Shown piece after piece: positions 13,203-23,335 of a stretch of 64,000 nt of DNA (position 1 is the first letter of the stretch; each line of letters opens with the position of its first letter). The position numbers and the translations under genes are program-made. The DNA lies in contig JABACO010000005.1 in NCBI GenBank assembly GCA_013339895.1, forward strand, positions 2,350,950 to 2,414,949. Reading direction: 5' to 3'. The notes under the pieces are model-generated. The model saw only the letters and a list, made by a program, of their open reading frames with translations, searched no databases and was not told where the DNA came from. The DNA comes from Ephydatia muelleri. Lineage: Eukaryota; Porifera; Demospongiae; Spongillida; Spongillidae.

Positions 13203-14298
13203 TGGGCTAAATATAGGCCTATTTCAATTTTCCAGTAACATTTCTGTCACACTTGTTTCCGTGCTTTTTACACCAACATTGTCAATCCTATATGCCCACC
13301 AACTTTCTCGTTAGAGAAGGTTTTTATTTACTTGTTGAATATTGGGGTGTCATCCTTAATCTGATGTACAAAAAGGCTTCCTTATCTGATGTACTACTGC
13401 TGCAACTGTGTATGAATTTAATTGCATTTGGGGAGCACTGAAAATTACTGCAAACATATCCTTCTCCCATATAGCTACTCCTTGTATGAACCCAAATCTC
13501 ATGCACTAATGGAGTATAATGGTGGTCTTGAAAAAGCTATTCTTAGGGATAGTGAGCTTCTAAGTGAAGTAGATGATACCTTTTGTAAGTCTCATCCATT
13601 GCTAGCTCAAAAGGTTGTTACAAGATCTGCCCGTGCAGCAGTAAGTAAGATTGGTGCAGATGCATTAGTCGGAGGACGAAGTACATCCTCCAACTCCTCT
13701 TCCCTTTACGCAGCCACCGCTGCTAGATACATTGCTGCCCCCCTACCGTCTGCCGCCAGCAGCAGCTGCAGCACTGCCCCTGCCGAGCAGAGCTGTCCCC
13801 ACCGCTGCCCCCACCGCCAACAGCAGAGCTGCCCCCACCTCCAGCAGCAGAAGCAAGAGCACCGCCGCTACCTGCACCAGCCCCACCACCGGCACCAGTA
13901 TTGGCACCAGTGCCCTCACCACCACTTTGCCTGCTGCCACCCTGGCCGCTGCCACCACCACCCGCATGGCTCCCATGGCCAGAACCAGGCCGCCGCGGCC
14001 ATAGAAGAGGCTGGGGGAGACAAAGAGGACAAGGCGGAACCGTACAGAACATTAAGAACTCATATACACATAATTTCTATTATTAAATTTTTTAACCTCC
14101 TCCCTTCAAAAATTAAAATTAATTTGTGACCACTTATAAAGACGCCAGAGGAAAAAACTTATGAAACAAGTAAATAAAAACATTCTCTAACGAGAAAGTT
14201 GTTGGTATATAGGATTGACCAATAGTGGTGTAAAAAGCACAGAAACAAGAGTGACAGAAATTTGACTGGAAAATGGAAATAGGCCTATATTTAGCCCA
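13203..14298. mobile_element. About 1.1-kb inverted-repeat element with a coding-like interior
   Basis: 13,203-13,334 (GGGCTAAATATAGGCCTATT onward) is repeated in reverse complement at about 14,165-14,298. Solo or partner copies of the same about 140-bp end lie at 14,320-14,460 and 16,468-16,612, both in the left-end orientation. The interior holds a plus-strand frame (next entry). No transposase identified. Confidence 0.75.
13422..14129 (+). CDS. Uncertain frame: non-repetitive N-terminal part followed by Ala/Ser/Pro/His-rich low complexity
   Basis: I do not recognise this protein. The stretch coded by roughly 13,510-13,670 has ordinary composition (for example ELLSEVDDTF and KVVTRSARAAVSKIGADAL) and could be a real exon. 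From about 13,680 to 13,990 the DNA turns into a CAGCAGC/CCACC-rich tract that is open in several frames, giving poly-Ala, poly-Pro or His/Gln readings, so the frame there is not decidable. The whole frame lies inside inverted repeats, and a second copy of its 3' half occurs inverted at 16,660-17,283. Likely cargo or remnant coding sequence of the element rather than a host gene. Confidence 0.3.
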   Translation: MHLGSTENYCKHILLPYSYSLYEPKSHALMEYNGGLEKAILRDSELLSEVDDTFCKSHPLLAQKVVTRSARAAVSKIGADALVGGRSTSSNSSSLYAATAARYIAAPLPSAASSSCSTAPAEQSCPHRCPHRQQQSCPHLQQQKQEHRRYLHQPHHRHQYWHQCPHHHFACCHPGRCHHHPHGSHGQNQAAAAIEEAGGDKEDKAEPYRTLRTHIHIISIIKFFNLLPSKIKINL

Positions 14299-14319
14299 TT
14301 ACTCAGGCATGTACCGTTA

Positions 14320-14460
14320 TAACGTTAGTGTGCTAAATATAGGCCTATTTCAATTTTCCAGTCAAATTTCTGTCACTCTTGTTTCTGTGCTTTTTACACC
14401 ACTATTGGTCAATCCTATATATCAACAACTTTCTCGTTAGAGAATGTTTTTATTTACTTG
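14320..14460. repeat. Solo copy of the 140-bp TIR (GCTAAATATAGGCC family)
   Basis: Same orientation and near-identical to 16,468-16,612 and to 13,203-13,334. Starts at TTATAACGTTAGTGTGC. With the 14.18-14.30 copy it forms a short inverted pair around 14,310. Confidence 0.85.
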
Positions 14461-14910
14461 TTAATAACGTATACGTAGTGATTAAAAGTGTCCACACATG
14501 CATATGAAGTGTACATGTACATCGCCAAGAATTTCTGTCATATGCATGCAGGAGCATCTGTCTCACCTATTTATTTGCTGTTGTGTTCAGGTGGAGTTCT
14601 TATCCTAGCCACAACTGTAAGGTTTGCACCCGTGGTATGTTTACACAATGCTACACTTGCCACTGCAATTCAGGGAACATTCTCTCGTAGGTTGCCTCAG
14701 AAGACGAAGTGGAACATTTTTCTAAAAAAACAATCGAACTCTGACGAGACTGGACGCACGAGGGAAGGGATCATCGCTTGAAGATCTGACGGATGGATCG
14801 AGAGTACTGTCTGAGGCTTTATAGTTTTAAGAGTGTGCTAGATAAGGGGGCGTTCACAAGTGATGTGCATTTGTGTTTGACCGTTGGAAGTACTGTACTG
14901 TTATAACGTA

Positions 14911-16465
14911 GTCTCGTACCCAGACCCACCATGACGTAAGCGTTTATCGCTTACAGTATACAGGTGGGTCTGGGAAACTCGTCCAAGATTTTTGTTCCAG
15001 CGTCCTGATTTTTTAGGACGCTGTTTACTTCTAAATATAGCCTTACGTAATGCTCGCGACGTAACTTTAATACCATTACGAATCAATTACCGGATGTCAA
15101 TCGGGATGAACCCCTGCAAAGTATATGCTCGAGTCCTGCCTTAGGCTTAGAGTGAAGAACAGTAGAATGTTATCGGACCGTGTCGAAGTATTCATCATCG
15201 GAAAGTTATCTTAAAACCGAGCTTTTGAGACGTAATACTGATCCGGAGCTCGAGGTAGCTGAGATCAGGATTACTAAGAGAAAAGCTAAGCGAGGTGAAC
15301 AGGCAGTTAAAGTTGTGATTTGTATTGCATGTAGATGCATACAGCACAACTTATACTATTTGCTCTCCTAAGGTTGTTGAACAATCCAGCTATGAGAAGA
15401 CATACACCTTGTCTCACTCCAAACAAGTGATTGCGAAGTCCTTAGGTCGCAGTTCACACAAGCCTTGTTTCGGCATGTTACACACCATTGCCTCATATAC
15501 GCTGTACTGCCATTTGCATATGATGAGCTATTAATCAAAGTTCTAAGTTGGTACAGAGTTCCTATATCAAGAGAGGAGCTTGTCTTGTACAGATGTGACC
15601 ACACCATCTGCAACAACAGTATGAATGAACTCACATAATCAACTCAATCTTGCTATCCTGTGCCAATAAATGGAATGCAGGTGCCTGGTTGTCCCCTGAC
15701 AGTCTGACCTTCATCTTTGTGTGCTAGTCCTCCAAAACAGGAATGAATGCATCCAAACGCATCCTTCCATTATCTGCACTTGTCTAAGCATTGATAGTGT
15801 CCTTGTGTGAACTGCGACCTAAGGACTTCTCAATTTCTTGTTTGGCGTGAGACAAAGTGTATGTATTCTCATAGCTGGATTGTTCAACAACCTTAGGATA
15901 TAAGTTGTGCTGTATGCATCCACATGCACTACAACTCACAACACTGCCTGTTCACCTCGCTTAGCTTTTCTCTTAGTAACCCTGATCTCAGCTACCTCCG
16001 GATCAGTGTTACGTCTCAAAAGCTCGGTTTTAAGATAACTTTCCGATGATGAATACTTCGACACGGTTCGATAACATTCTAGACAAAATTTATCCATTAG
16101 AAAACTCCTGCACTGCTCTTTCATCATCCCAACATAACCATCCTTTAGCCAGAGTCACCAACGTGTCGGTGCACGCAAAAGTCAATGCAGTTCCAAGCAG
16201 CATTCTTGTTCTTCGCTCTAAGCCTAAGGCAGGACTCGAACATACTTTGCAGGGGTTCATCCCGATTGACATCCGGTAATTGATTCGTAATGACATTAAA
16301 GTTACGTCGCGAGCATTACGTAAGGCTATATCTAGAAGTAAACAGCGTCCTAAAAAATCAGGACGCTGGAACAAAAATCTTGGACGAGTTTCCCAGACCC
16401 ACCTGTCGTAGTGTTTATACTGTAAGCGATAAACGCTTACGTCATGGTGGGTCTGGGTACGAGAC
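14911..16465. mobile_element. 1,555-bp foldback element with GTCTCGTACCC ends and TA flanks
   Basis: Ends GTCTCGTACCCAGACCCACC and complement, flanked on both sides by TA. Arms of about 550-650 bp (14,911-15,462 and 15,813-16,465) pair with few mismatches, leaving about 350 bp of unique centre. The same end sequence bounds tiny copies at 22,694-22,749 and 33,177-33,253, so this is one MITE/foldback family of very variable length. TA flanks suggest, but do not prove, a Tc1/mariner-type enzyme. Confidence 0.88.
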
Positions 16466-16467
16466 TA

Positions 16468-17350
16468 GTTATAACGTTAGTGTGCTAAATATAGGCCTAT
16501 TTCAATTTTCCAGTCAAAATTCTGTCACTCTTGTTTCCGTGCTTTTTACACCACCACTGGTCAATCCTATATACCAACAACTTTCTCGTTAGAGAATGTT
16601 TTTATTTACTTGCTTCATCAGCTTTTTTCCTCTGTCGTAGTAGCGCGTCTTTATATGTTGTCACAAATTCATTTTAATTTTCGAAGGGAGGGAGGTTAAA
16701 AAATTTAATAATTGAAATTATAAGTATATGAGTTTTTAATGTACTGTACGGTTCCCCTGCCTTGTCCTCTTCCTCTCCCCCAGCCTCGACTCTGACTGAG
16801 GCAGCCTGGTTCAGGCCATGAGAGCCATGTGGGTGGTGGTGGCAGCAGGCGAAGTGGTGGTGGGGGCACTGGTGCCAATACTGGTGCCGGTGGTGGGGCT
16901 GGTGCAGGTAGCGGTGCTCCTGCTGCATCTGCTGGCAGCAGCGGGGGCAGTGCTGCAGCTGCTGCTTCTGCTGCTGGAGGTGGGGGCAGCTCTGCTGCTG
17001 TTGCTGGCGGTGGGGGCAGCACTGCTGCTGCTGCTGCTGCTGGCGGTGGGGGTAGCTCTGCTGCTGCTGCTGGTGGCGGCAGCTCTGCTGCTGCTCCTGC
17101 TGCTGCTGGTGGGGGCAGCTCTGCTCCTGCTGCTGTTGCTGGCGGTGGGGGCAGCACTGCTGCTGCTGCTGCTGGCGGTGGGGGTAGCTCTGCTGCTGCT
17201 GCTGGCAGTGGGGGCAGTGCTGCTACTGATGGCGGCGGACAGTAGGGGGGCAGCACTGCATCTGACAGAGAGTATAGAAACAAAGTGCAAGGATTTAGTT
17301 GTTACCTTTTTCGTTCTCAGCAAGCAAAGTGCACTATTTGGCAGGTGAGT
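16468..17350. mobile_element. Second, rearranged copy of the 13.2-14.3 kb element
   Basis: 16,468-16,612 is a left-type end; 16,660-16,790 is the reverse complement of about 13,990-14,120; then the Ala/Pro-rich tract follows. The matching outer end beyond 17,350 is not seen. Probably a partly deleted or inverted copy. Confidence 0.6.
16705..17283 (-). CDS. Pro/Ala-rich low-complexity frame (paralogue of the 13.7-14.1 kb tract)
   Basis: The minus frame reads as repeats of P-P-P-A-A-A-A, with other frames reading Ala/Ser/Thr or Leu-rich. The DNA is a GCTGCTGCTG / GTGGGGGCAG trinucleotide-based minisatellite, so open frames arise in five or more readings. Only the ends (MFLYSLSDAV at the start, the GWGRGRGQGRG run near the stop) have non-repeat content. 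Translation cannot be inferred from openness. Shared C-terminal flank with the 13.9-14.1 kb copy shows common descent. Confidence 0.2.
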   Translation of the reverse strand: MFLYSLSDAVLPPYCPPPSVAALPPLPAAAAELPPPPAAAAAVLPPPPATAAGAELPPPAAAGAAAELPPPAAAAELPPPPAAAAAAVLPPPPATAAELPPPPAAEAAAAALPPLLPADAAGAPLPAPAPPPAPVLAPVPPPPLRLLPPPPTWLSWPEPGCLSQSRGWGRGRGQGRGTVQYIKNSYTYNFNY

Positions 17351-17387
17351 CGCTTTTATACATGAAAAGCCTTTACATGTGTGCCGG

Positions 17388-17492
17388 CTGTGCTACAATT
17401 CTATTGGTCCAATTTCATCCATATATCACCAATTGGTCTACATATTCATTACCTCACAGATAAGGGGGAGTGGTTGTGTGTGTGTGCGTGCA

Positions 17493-17548
<56 letters not shown>

Positions 17549-17610
17549 GCCAGCTGTGCTAAAATTCTATTGGTCCTATTTTATCTATTCACTGGATTGG
17601 TCTGCATAAC
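17388..17610. repeat. Imperfect direct repeat of about 60 bp flanking a (GT)n microsatellite
   Basis: TGCCGGCTGTGCTACAATTC at 17,380s and TGCCAGCTGTGCTAAAATTC at about 17,547 start two similar blocks. GT run 17,474-17,547 lies between them, with a GCGTGCATGCG interruption. Confidence 0.75.
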
Positions 17611-18149
17611 TCATGACCCCCCCAAAGGTGCCATTGTGCTGAAAATTGGAGGAAGTTCGTTCATGCTCCAAATTAAAAGGTGTTAACAATGTTTACATGC
17701 TTACATGGGAAAGACCCTCCAATGATGAATGGACATTTGGAACAGTGACTTTGTCCTCAACACTAATGCTACTTCTTCACTAGTGAGCTTGCACTCATTT
17801 GTACATTTCCATTTCAAGGGGTGCATGGTATCCTTATATGTCCATCCTGGCCAGGGAGCTCCTGGTAGCTTTGTCAATATAAATTAGTAAAGCAATAATG
17901 ATATGTAAGGTGAGTCCAAAAATTAAATAGGCTTGTTTTATCTCTTGCAATGCAGTGACAGTTACAAGGTTAAAGAGATAATTAAAAAAAAAACAAAAAA
18001 AACAACAACACATTCTGCTGCGGTGCAGAGAGGCAATGCAGCATCTGTCCTGGGGTGTGCCAGTTTATATTTAGATGGTGTTTCTTTCAAAAAAAAAAGA
18101 AAAAAAAAAAGAACACAATCAACTGCATGCCTCCCGACTCAGTTCGCTA
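17611..18149. other. No gene seen
   Basis: Mixed sequence with A-rich runs near 17,980-18,005 and 18,090-18,110. No supported feature. Confidence 0.5.
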
Positions 18150-18434
18150 TTACAACCTTGAGCGAGCACCACCTGTGACATAGCTCACTACATGTATTGT
18201 CAAATCTATTATGTTTTTTTTTTCATTATTGACTTCCACCTGTTCAAGTTCAATTATTTCATCATCATCATCATCATCGTCACCATCCTCATCATCCTCA
18301 TCATCATCGTCATCATCACTTTCAGTACTACCATCACCACTGCTGCCATCTTCCCCCTCTTTGCTTAGCAACGCAGCATTCTGGTCGAAGAAGTGGTCAA
18401 AGGCATAGGCAGAAGGTTCAGCTCGTGATGACAT
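18150..18434 (-). CDS. Small acidic frame, possible first exon, unrecognised
   Basis: About 94 residues starting MSSRAEPSAYAFDHFFDQNA, then a run of Asp/Glu (about 27 acidic residues) encoded by an imperfect (ATC/GTC)n tract at 18,257-18,320, then an ordinary tail ending SRL. The first 30 residues have normal composition, which is why I list it. No domain recognised. The tail could read through a splice donor. The microsatellite alone could keep the frame open, so this may be spurious. Confidence 0.25.
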   Translation of the reverse strand: MSSRAEPSAYAFDHFFDQNAALLSKEGEDGSSGDGSTESDDDDDDEDDEDGDDDDDDDEIIELEQVEVNNEKKNIIDLTIHVVSYVTGGARSRL

Positions 18435-19040
18435 GGTGTCAAGCAGCTGTTGCCTTTTGCAGTGCGCACTGACCTAAATTTGGAAGGTGAGAGCCATTAT
18501 ATAAAGACGTTTCCCTTACAACATGCAGTTTTTTCACTACAATGGGAGTGCACGTGGCACTTGTTCTGTACATTACCTCCAACATGAACTCCGCTTCGGT
18601 ACTGATGTGCAGGTGTCATGACGTCAAGTACTCCCGTAATTAATTATTGTAATGTGTCTATGGATGCAATAGCATGCTGTACAAAATGGTATATTTTTCT
18701 ACAGAAACATCAACCCTCATTAATGTACAAGCGGAAATGCTCCCCCCCCCCCCCCCCCCCTTGCTTTGAACAAATGTTATGATTAAAATTCCTAGGTTTG
18801 GAACACTACACCCCCTTCCCCACTGTGCCGTATAGGTCTGGGCCTGAGACTATGTGCAGACATTTTGACCAATCCCTTGAGTTACAGAGCTCTTGAGTGC
18901 TTTGAGTGTTCTGCATATCGCTCATATTCATCCCTTTTTGGTGCTCACCCAGCTTACACAAGTGCAGTACACATACCTTCCTAGTCCTCTTCCTCCTCAT
19001 CGTTCACAGGCTGTACGTCATTAGCCGTCAGATAGGGATG
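18435..19040. other. No gene seen; poly-C run at 18,742-18,760
   Basis: Only a homopolymer of 19 C and short degenerate frames. Confidence 0.5.
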
Positions 19041-19089
19041 CAGTGACAGAACTTGTCCAGAGATACCTTAACTGTGAGCTGTTGGCGTT

Positions 19090-19276
19090 CCGGGAAGAGG
19101 AGGGGGAAGGGAGAGGAGGGGGGGAGAGGAGGGGGGAGAGGAGGGGGAGAAGAGGGGGGAGAGGAGGGGGAGATGAGGGAGGAGAGGAGGGGGGGAGAGG
19201 AGGGGGGAGAGGAGGGGGGAGAGGAGGGGGGAGAGGAGGGGGGAGAGGAGGGGGGAGAGGAGGGGGGAGAGGAGGG
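19090..19276. repeat. Purine-only G/A minisatellite, unit about GAGGGGGGAGAG
   Basis: About 185 bp almost free of pyrimidines on the plus strand, unit 12-13 bp. Homopurine mirror-like tracts of this length can adopt triplex (H-DNA) structures. The Gly/Arg/Glu-rich and Pro/Ser-rich frames across it are by-products. Confidence 0.9.
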
Positions 19277-19703
19277 ACAGTTAATCATACAAACATGTAC
19301 AATTGTCATGGTAAACAAAGCCACTCCCACCAGCCATTTGAGCACAAGGCCACCATCAGCTATATGAGCACAATATCCAGTACAGAAAGACAGATAACAA
19401 GCTTACATTCTCCTGAACACTGCTTAGTGCTAAAACCCCTAACCTTTGCTCCTCTTGTTCAAGTGCTGCTCCTCTGCCTTCACCTGTACATCATGCTCAC
19501 GATCGAACTCCAACTGGAGCATCTGGGCAAGCAGAAGATCGCTGGCCATGTCGGGAACCGCATCCGACACATGACTTAGCAATAAAGGGCTGTCCAAAGC
19601 CACCTGCTTGCTGCTGGATGGATGAGGAAGGATGGGGGGTGGAAAGCAAGTGTTGTTAATATCTTTCCTTGTCCGCCTCACCAAACATTGGTGTCCAACG
19701 TTA

Positions 19704-20453
19704 AGGCCACTCCAATATGATTCCTTGTTTCCCGCCCGCATTATTAATTGGTACCGCACGCTTTCGTTCATTATTGATCACGTAGCTTCATTAATTATTA
19801 ATAATTGGCATACATGTATCTTGAACGTATCAGTTGTGTGTTTGACTACTAGAACTACTATCCTTCCATGGAACATCGTATGTGCTAGTGAAACAGAACA
19901 TTCATTTCTCGATTTTACAATCTATTCGACCACGTATTCCAACATCATCTAAAGTGTCATTGTCACTAGTTAAAGCAGAGGTGATCGCCAACAAGGAAAA
20001 ACTGGACATAGTCGACTTGGACTTGTGGAGGCTTGTGTACTCAAAATATAAGCTCCCTGTAGCAGAACGTCGCCAACTTCAGCAACTTTTGGATGAACAT
20101 TCATATTCTTGTGGAGCCAAACTTCAAGATTTACATCTTGAAGTCAAATTCAAGGATGTAGAGATCAGGGACCATGCTTGTGGAGATGTAATTGAAAAGC
20201 TGTACTATTCAGCTGGTTTTGAACCTATATGTGTTTATTGCGGCTGTAATCAGCCATTTACATCACCTCAGCAATATCCACAGTGTGAAGCATGTTTGCA
20301 TTATCCTCCTGTCAAGAAGTGACTTTCAATTGTTTGTGATTTGTGTTTAGTTTTATATTTTAAAAATAATGAATAATGAATAATGAACCGCCCGCCCGCA
20401 TGACTTTTATGTCCTATTGAAACGGGAAACAAGGAATCATATTGGAGTGGCCT
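19704..20453. mobile_element. 750-bp TIR element carrying a Cys-rich coding fragment
   Basis: Inverted ends of about 32 bp beginning AGGCCACTCCAATATGATTC (left) and complement (right, ending at 20,453). Outer bases are TTA on the left and AAG on the right, so the exact target duplication is unclear. Encloses the plus-strand frame at 19,882-20,322. Confidence 0.75.
19882..20322 (+). CDS. Transposon-carried protein fragment with C-terminal Cys cluster, unrecognised family
   Basis: About 146 residues, upstream part probably not translated as such; the convincing part starts near 19,960 (SLSLVKAEVIANKEKLDIVD). Normal, charged, helical composition, then IEKLYYSAGFEPICVYCGC and QYPQCEACLHYPP before the stop: a C-x2-C-x-C...C-x2-C-x-H arrangement that could bind zinc. 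No start context or upstream exon identified. Its position between matched TIRs suggests either the last exon of a transposon protein or captured host coding sequence. I cannot name the family. Confidence 0.45.
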   Translation: MLVKQNIHFSILQSIRPRIPTSSKVSLSLVKAEVIANKEKLDIVDLDLWRLVYSKYKLPVAERRQLQQLLDEHSYSCGAKLQDLHLEVKFKDVEIRDHACGDVIEKLYYSAGFEPICVYCGCNQPFTSPQQYPQCEACLHYPPVKK

Positions 20454-20861
20454 AAGTGTGTGTATGTGTGTATCCCCTACGTACGTCCCGCCCTTCTCTC
20501 CGTACAAAGGTACCTTGACTCGTTCTTTTCGTTCCCTTCCTGCGAGAGTTTTCTCGCCAACTCCTCGTCATTAACAGACGCCAGCGAGCAAGGAGTTAGG
20601 TCTTTCGGTGCTCCCCATGGGCTTAGGGACCGCTGTGGGCGCCAAAACTTTCAGTCCTGATTCCATTTCCCTTTCATACGTTAACTGTAACGGTGACGTG
20701 TCACAAGAGTAAAAATTCGCCCGCTAAATGTACTTACCACTGGCTGGCTGTGTGAATGCCGGTTCGGTTGTCCTTTGCCCCCTTCATAATATTAATCCAA
20801 ATCAATTAACAAGTAATTAACAAGCTGCGCGTTAAATACCACCTTTTAAAATAGGCTTATC

Positions 20862-20912
20862 ATAACTATGGCAACCGTTTTAAAACGGGTTGCCATAGAT
20901 TTTTATGACATG
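20862..20912. repeat. Short perfect-stem hairpin
   Basis: CTATGGCAACCGTTTT and AAAACGGGTTGCCATAG pair nearly perfectly with no loop to speak of. Too short to classify. Confidence 0.7.
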
Positions 20913-20935
20913 CATATCTGGGTTTGTACCAATGC

Positions 20936-21085
20936 ACATACACCCATACACACACATGTATAACACATAACCCATATACAAATAAACCCATACACCCATA
21001 CACACACATGTATAACACATACACCCATACACACACATGTATAACACATACACCCATACACACACATGTATAACGCATAACCCAC
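20936..21085. repeat. 30-bp minisatellite, about 4-5 units
   Basis: Unit of about 30 bp with the core ACACACATGTATAACACAT, spaced 30 bp at 21,001, 21,031 and 21,061. Short Cys/Val/Tyr frames across it are repeat products. Confidence 0.85.
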
Positions 21086-21216
21086 ATATACCGTGCAAGA
21101 GTACTTAGTAACTCATATAGCTATAGCAACCAATAAATTTAATGAGTACATTACCCCCTCACGATTGAATGAAATAGAAGGTTTTAATAATGGAGTAGTG
21201 CAACATTACTGATTAG

Positions 21217-21615
21217 CTATACAGGGTAATGGTGTGCGATGTGCTTCAAGATATTCACAAATGCAATGGGCCCTCCAAATCGTTTCCTCCACATAAATTC
21301 AGGGAGATAGGTCTCAAATAGAGCAGAGTTCATCACTTTCCCCTCTCGCATCATCCACTTGCAGCAGCTCCACATACCCTCAACACTTTGGGTATGTGCT
21401 CCGGTGGTGGGGTCAACAAAATGCAGCGAGTGGTTGACAGCCAGATGGGTGTTTCCAGTTATAGCTGTCAGCTGGCGTAGGAGCTCCATTCGTCACTGAG
21501 AACTGTACTTCCCGGTCGCACATGTTGGTAGATAAGGGGAAGCAAGGTTGCAGCATCTCGCTTCTCCATCTCCACCAAAAAGAACTCTCCGCTGCCTCTT
21601 TCATGTTAATAATAA
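21217..21615 (-). pseudogene. Merlin / ISXO2-type DDE transposase, C-terminal half, frameshifted
   Basis: Minus strand. A segment reading FFLVEMEKRDAATLLPL and VLSDEWSS (about 21,610-21,487) continues, after a one-base frameshift near 21,480, into TGNTHLAVNHSLHFVDPTTG and AHTQSVEGMW down to the stop at 21,217. The pattern NHS..FVDP.TG.HT..VE..W is characteristic of the ISXO2-like (IS1595) transposase domain used by eukaryotic Merlin elements; the second Asp (in LSDEW) and the Glu (in SVEGMW) are present. The N-terminal part with the first Asp was not found, nor clear TIRs. Non-functional relic. Family assignment is from motif recognition, not a search. Confidence 0.8.
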
Positions 21616-21898
21616 TTTCATTAATAACATACATTTAACACAAGAGTGGACTGTGGGAATAAGACTTGCGAGACTTACTGGCCCCTGGGCCTTTCACAAC
21701 GCTATGCCGCGCTGTCCTTTTGTTGTGTGCGGACAATAACACAATGCAGCCCGTGTTTTGTTCATTGTTTAGAGGCAAGCGTGTGCTTGCTGGCCTGCGG
21801 CGCATATACTTATGTATTTAAGACGTGTGTGCAAACATTTGTAACGGCTAGTTTTGAAGTGATAGTGATTGTATCCTTTCTGTGAATCGGTGATCAAA

Positions 21899-21922
21899 GT
21901 TCGTTCGTTCGTTCGTTCATTT
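21899..21922. repeat. Short (GTTC)n tract
   Basis: Five GTTC units, then degenerate. Confidence 0.85.
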
Positions 21923-21950
21923 CGTTTTGTTCGTTGGCGGCTGCTCGATT

Positions 21951-22142
21951 ATGGCTGAAGAGGTTGAAGATACCGGTAAACGTAAAATAGACAATGGTGA
22001 AGCTTGGGAGAGATACGTAAAGCGGTTTAGAAGCAATTCTGAGGCAGCAGAACAATTCATCGCTGATGAAAAATTAGTTGGCAATGAAGACCAAAGGAGA
22101 TGGTTGAAAAAAAAAAAGTGCATCAGGACTCTGCAGCGTTGA
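21951..22142 (+). CDS. Small charged frame, possible exon, unrecognised
   Basis: From ATG at 21,951: MAEEVEDTGKRKIDNGEAWE onward, about 63 residues, Lys/Glu/Arg-rich with predicted helical character (AAEQFIADEKLVGNEDQRRW), ending in a poly-Lys run over an A10 homopolymer where a frameshift is likely. Composition is better than random, but no domain is recognised and no partner exon found. Might be the first exon of a transposon protein. Confidence 0.3.
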   Translation: MAEEVEDTGKRKIDNGEAWERYVKRFRSNSEAAEQFIADEKLVGNEDQRRWLKKKKCIRTLQR

Positions 22143-22693
22143 TTAGTGCTAACGATTCTAAAGGATTGGGAACATTATCAGAAGAACCCCTAGAGCACAA
22201 CAATAAAAAAACCTTCGCATATACAGAGAGCATTTAGCTAGGAAAACTACCCAGCATGCCAACTTGTCTGATGTAATAACGCGATTATGGATTACCTATA
22301 GTTAGAAGCTTTCCATTGCCAGAAATTTCGGACATCGACCCATAACTCTTGCTAGGAATTGATTTATCAAATTCTGCTTTCACCGTTAAATTTTATATTG
22401 AAAGCAAAGATTTATCAAAACATAAAAACCGCTAATTATTAAATCAATCAATTAACTTTAATCACGACAACATATTATTTTAAAGTACCTGTATGAGTAA
22501 AGAGTTCATTGTGATATAATATACAAATATATCTCTTTTAGTATAAATTTTACATTCGATTTCGTATATTGATGTTTTGCACATGCGCTTGCGGCAGCGT
22601 CATCGCGTTACTAAAAATGGCTCTTACATCACTCCAATGTCTGACTTTCTAGTCCCCAGACTCGTGTAGCCCCTCCTTCTGTAGTACTTACTA
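22143..22693. other. A/T-rich stretch, no gene seen
   Basis: No supported feature. Confidence 0.5.
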
Positions 22694-22749
22694 GTCTCGT
22701 ACCCAGACGTACAAATGGTTCATACCATTTATATGTCTGGGTACGAGAC
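22694..22749. mobile_element. 56-bp miniature element, GTCTCGTACCC family
   Basis: GTCTCGTACCCAGAC and complement around a centre that is itself partly palindromic (AAATGG...CCATTT). Flanked by TA on both sides. Smallest member of the family seen in the window. Confidence 0.85.
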
Positions 22750-22751
22750 TA

Positions 22752-23330
22752 AGTTCTTAACACTCTGTTCGTGCATTTGTCAATGTGTGTATAAGCACCC
22801 TTACTTAACAAGAGAGGCATGTGTATGTATTGAATCAGCTTCGTCACCAGCTTGTAATCACTATATGCTCTTTTCCATTTACAGGTCAGCTCCTTGCCAT
22901 AGCATCCAAAAACACACCGTTCAAAATCAAACACTCCCTGACCTGGCAGAATCGCCCCAATTAGAGTGCATTGAAGGCGGTCATGGGAATTGAGGGCCCA
23001 GACTACCTCCTCAATTCCCATAGTGTTCTCTTCTAGTTCTTTCTCATACCCAACCATTAATAATTATTAATTTTGTAACATTAATATTAGTTTTGTGGTG
23101 AAATGAATGGCGGCAGTGCAAGTGGCGCATTCTATCCAGTTGAACGTGTTATAGCCAGTAGGAAACGGAAGGTGCGCGTTTGCATGTATGGCTTGTTTCC
23201 TTGATGTCATTTTAAAAAGCATCATTCTTCACAATAGAGGCATACTGAATATCTAGTCCTTTGGGAGGGATACCGAAGGGAAGAGTCCTCCTGGGTCCCT
23301 GAAGCTGATGTTACAGCTACTGCTAAGCGG
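22752..23330. other. No convincing gene
   Basis: A minus frame over 22,749-23,057 has fairly normal composition (for example EEVVWALNSHDRLQCTLIGA) but no recognised domain or splice partner, so I do not call it. Confidence 0.35.
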
Positions 23331-23335
23331 TAAGT

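Noticed and set aside
16818..17348. Leu/Ala-rich and Gly/Ser-rich plus-strand frames
   Set aside because: They mirror the trinucleotide-based minisatellite; openness in five frames gives no evidence of translation.
21217..21615. Bacterial contamination suggested by the ISXO2-like transposase
   Set aside because: The flanking DNA is continuous eukaryotic repeat-rich sequence, and Merlin elements with this domain are known in animals.
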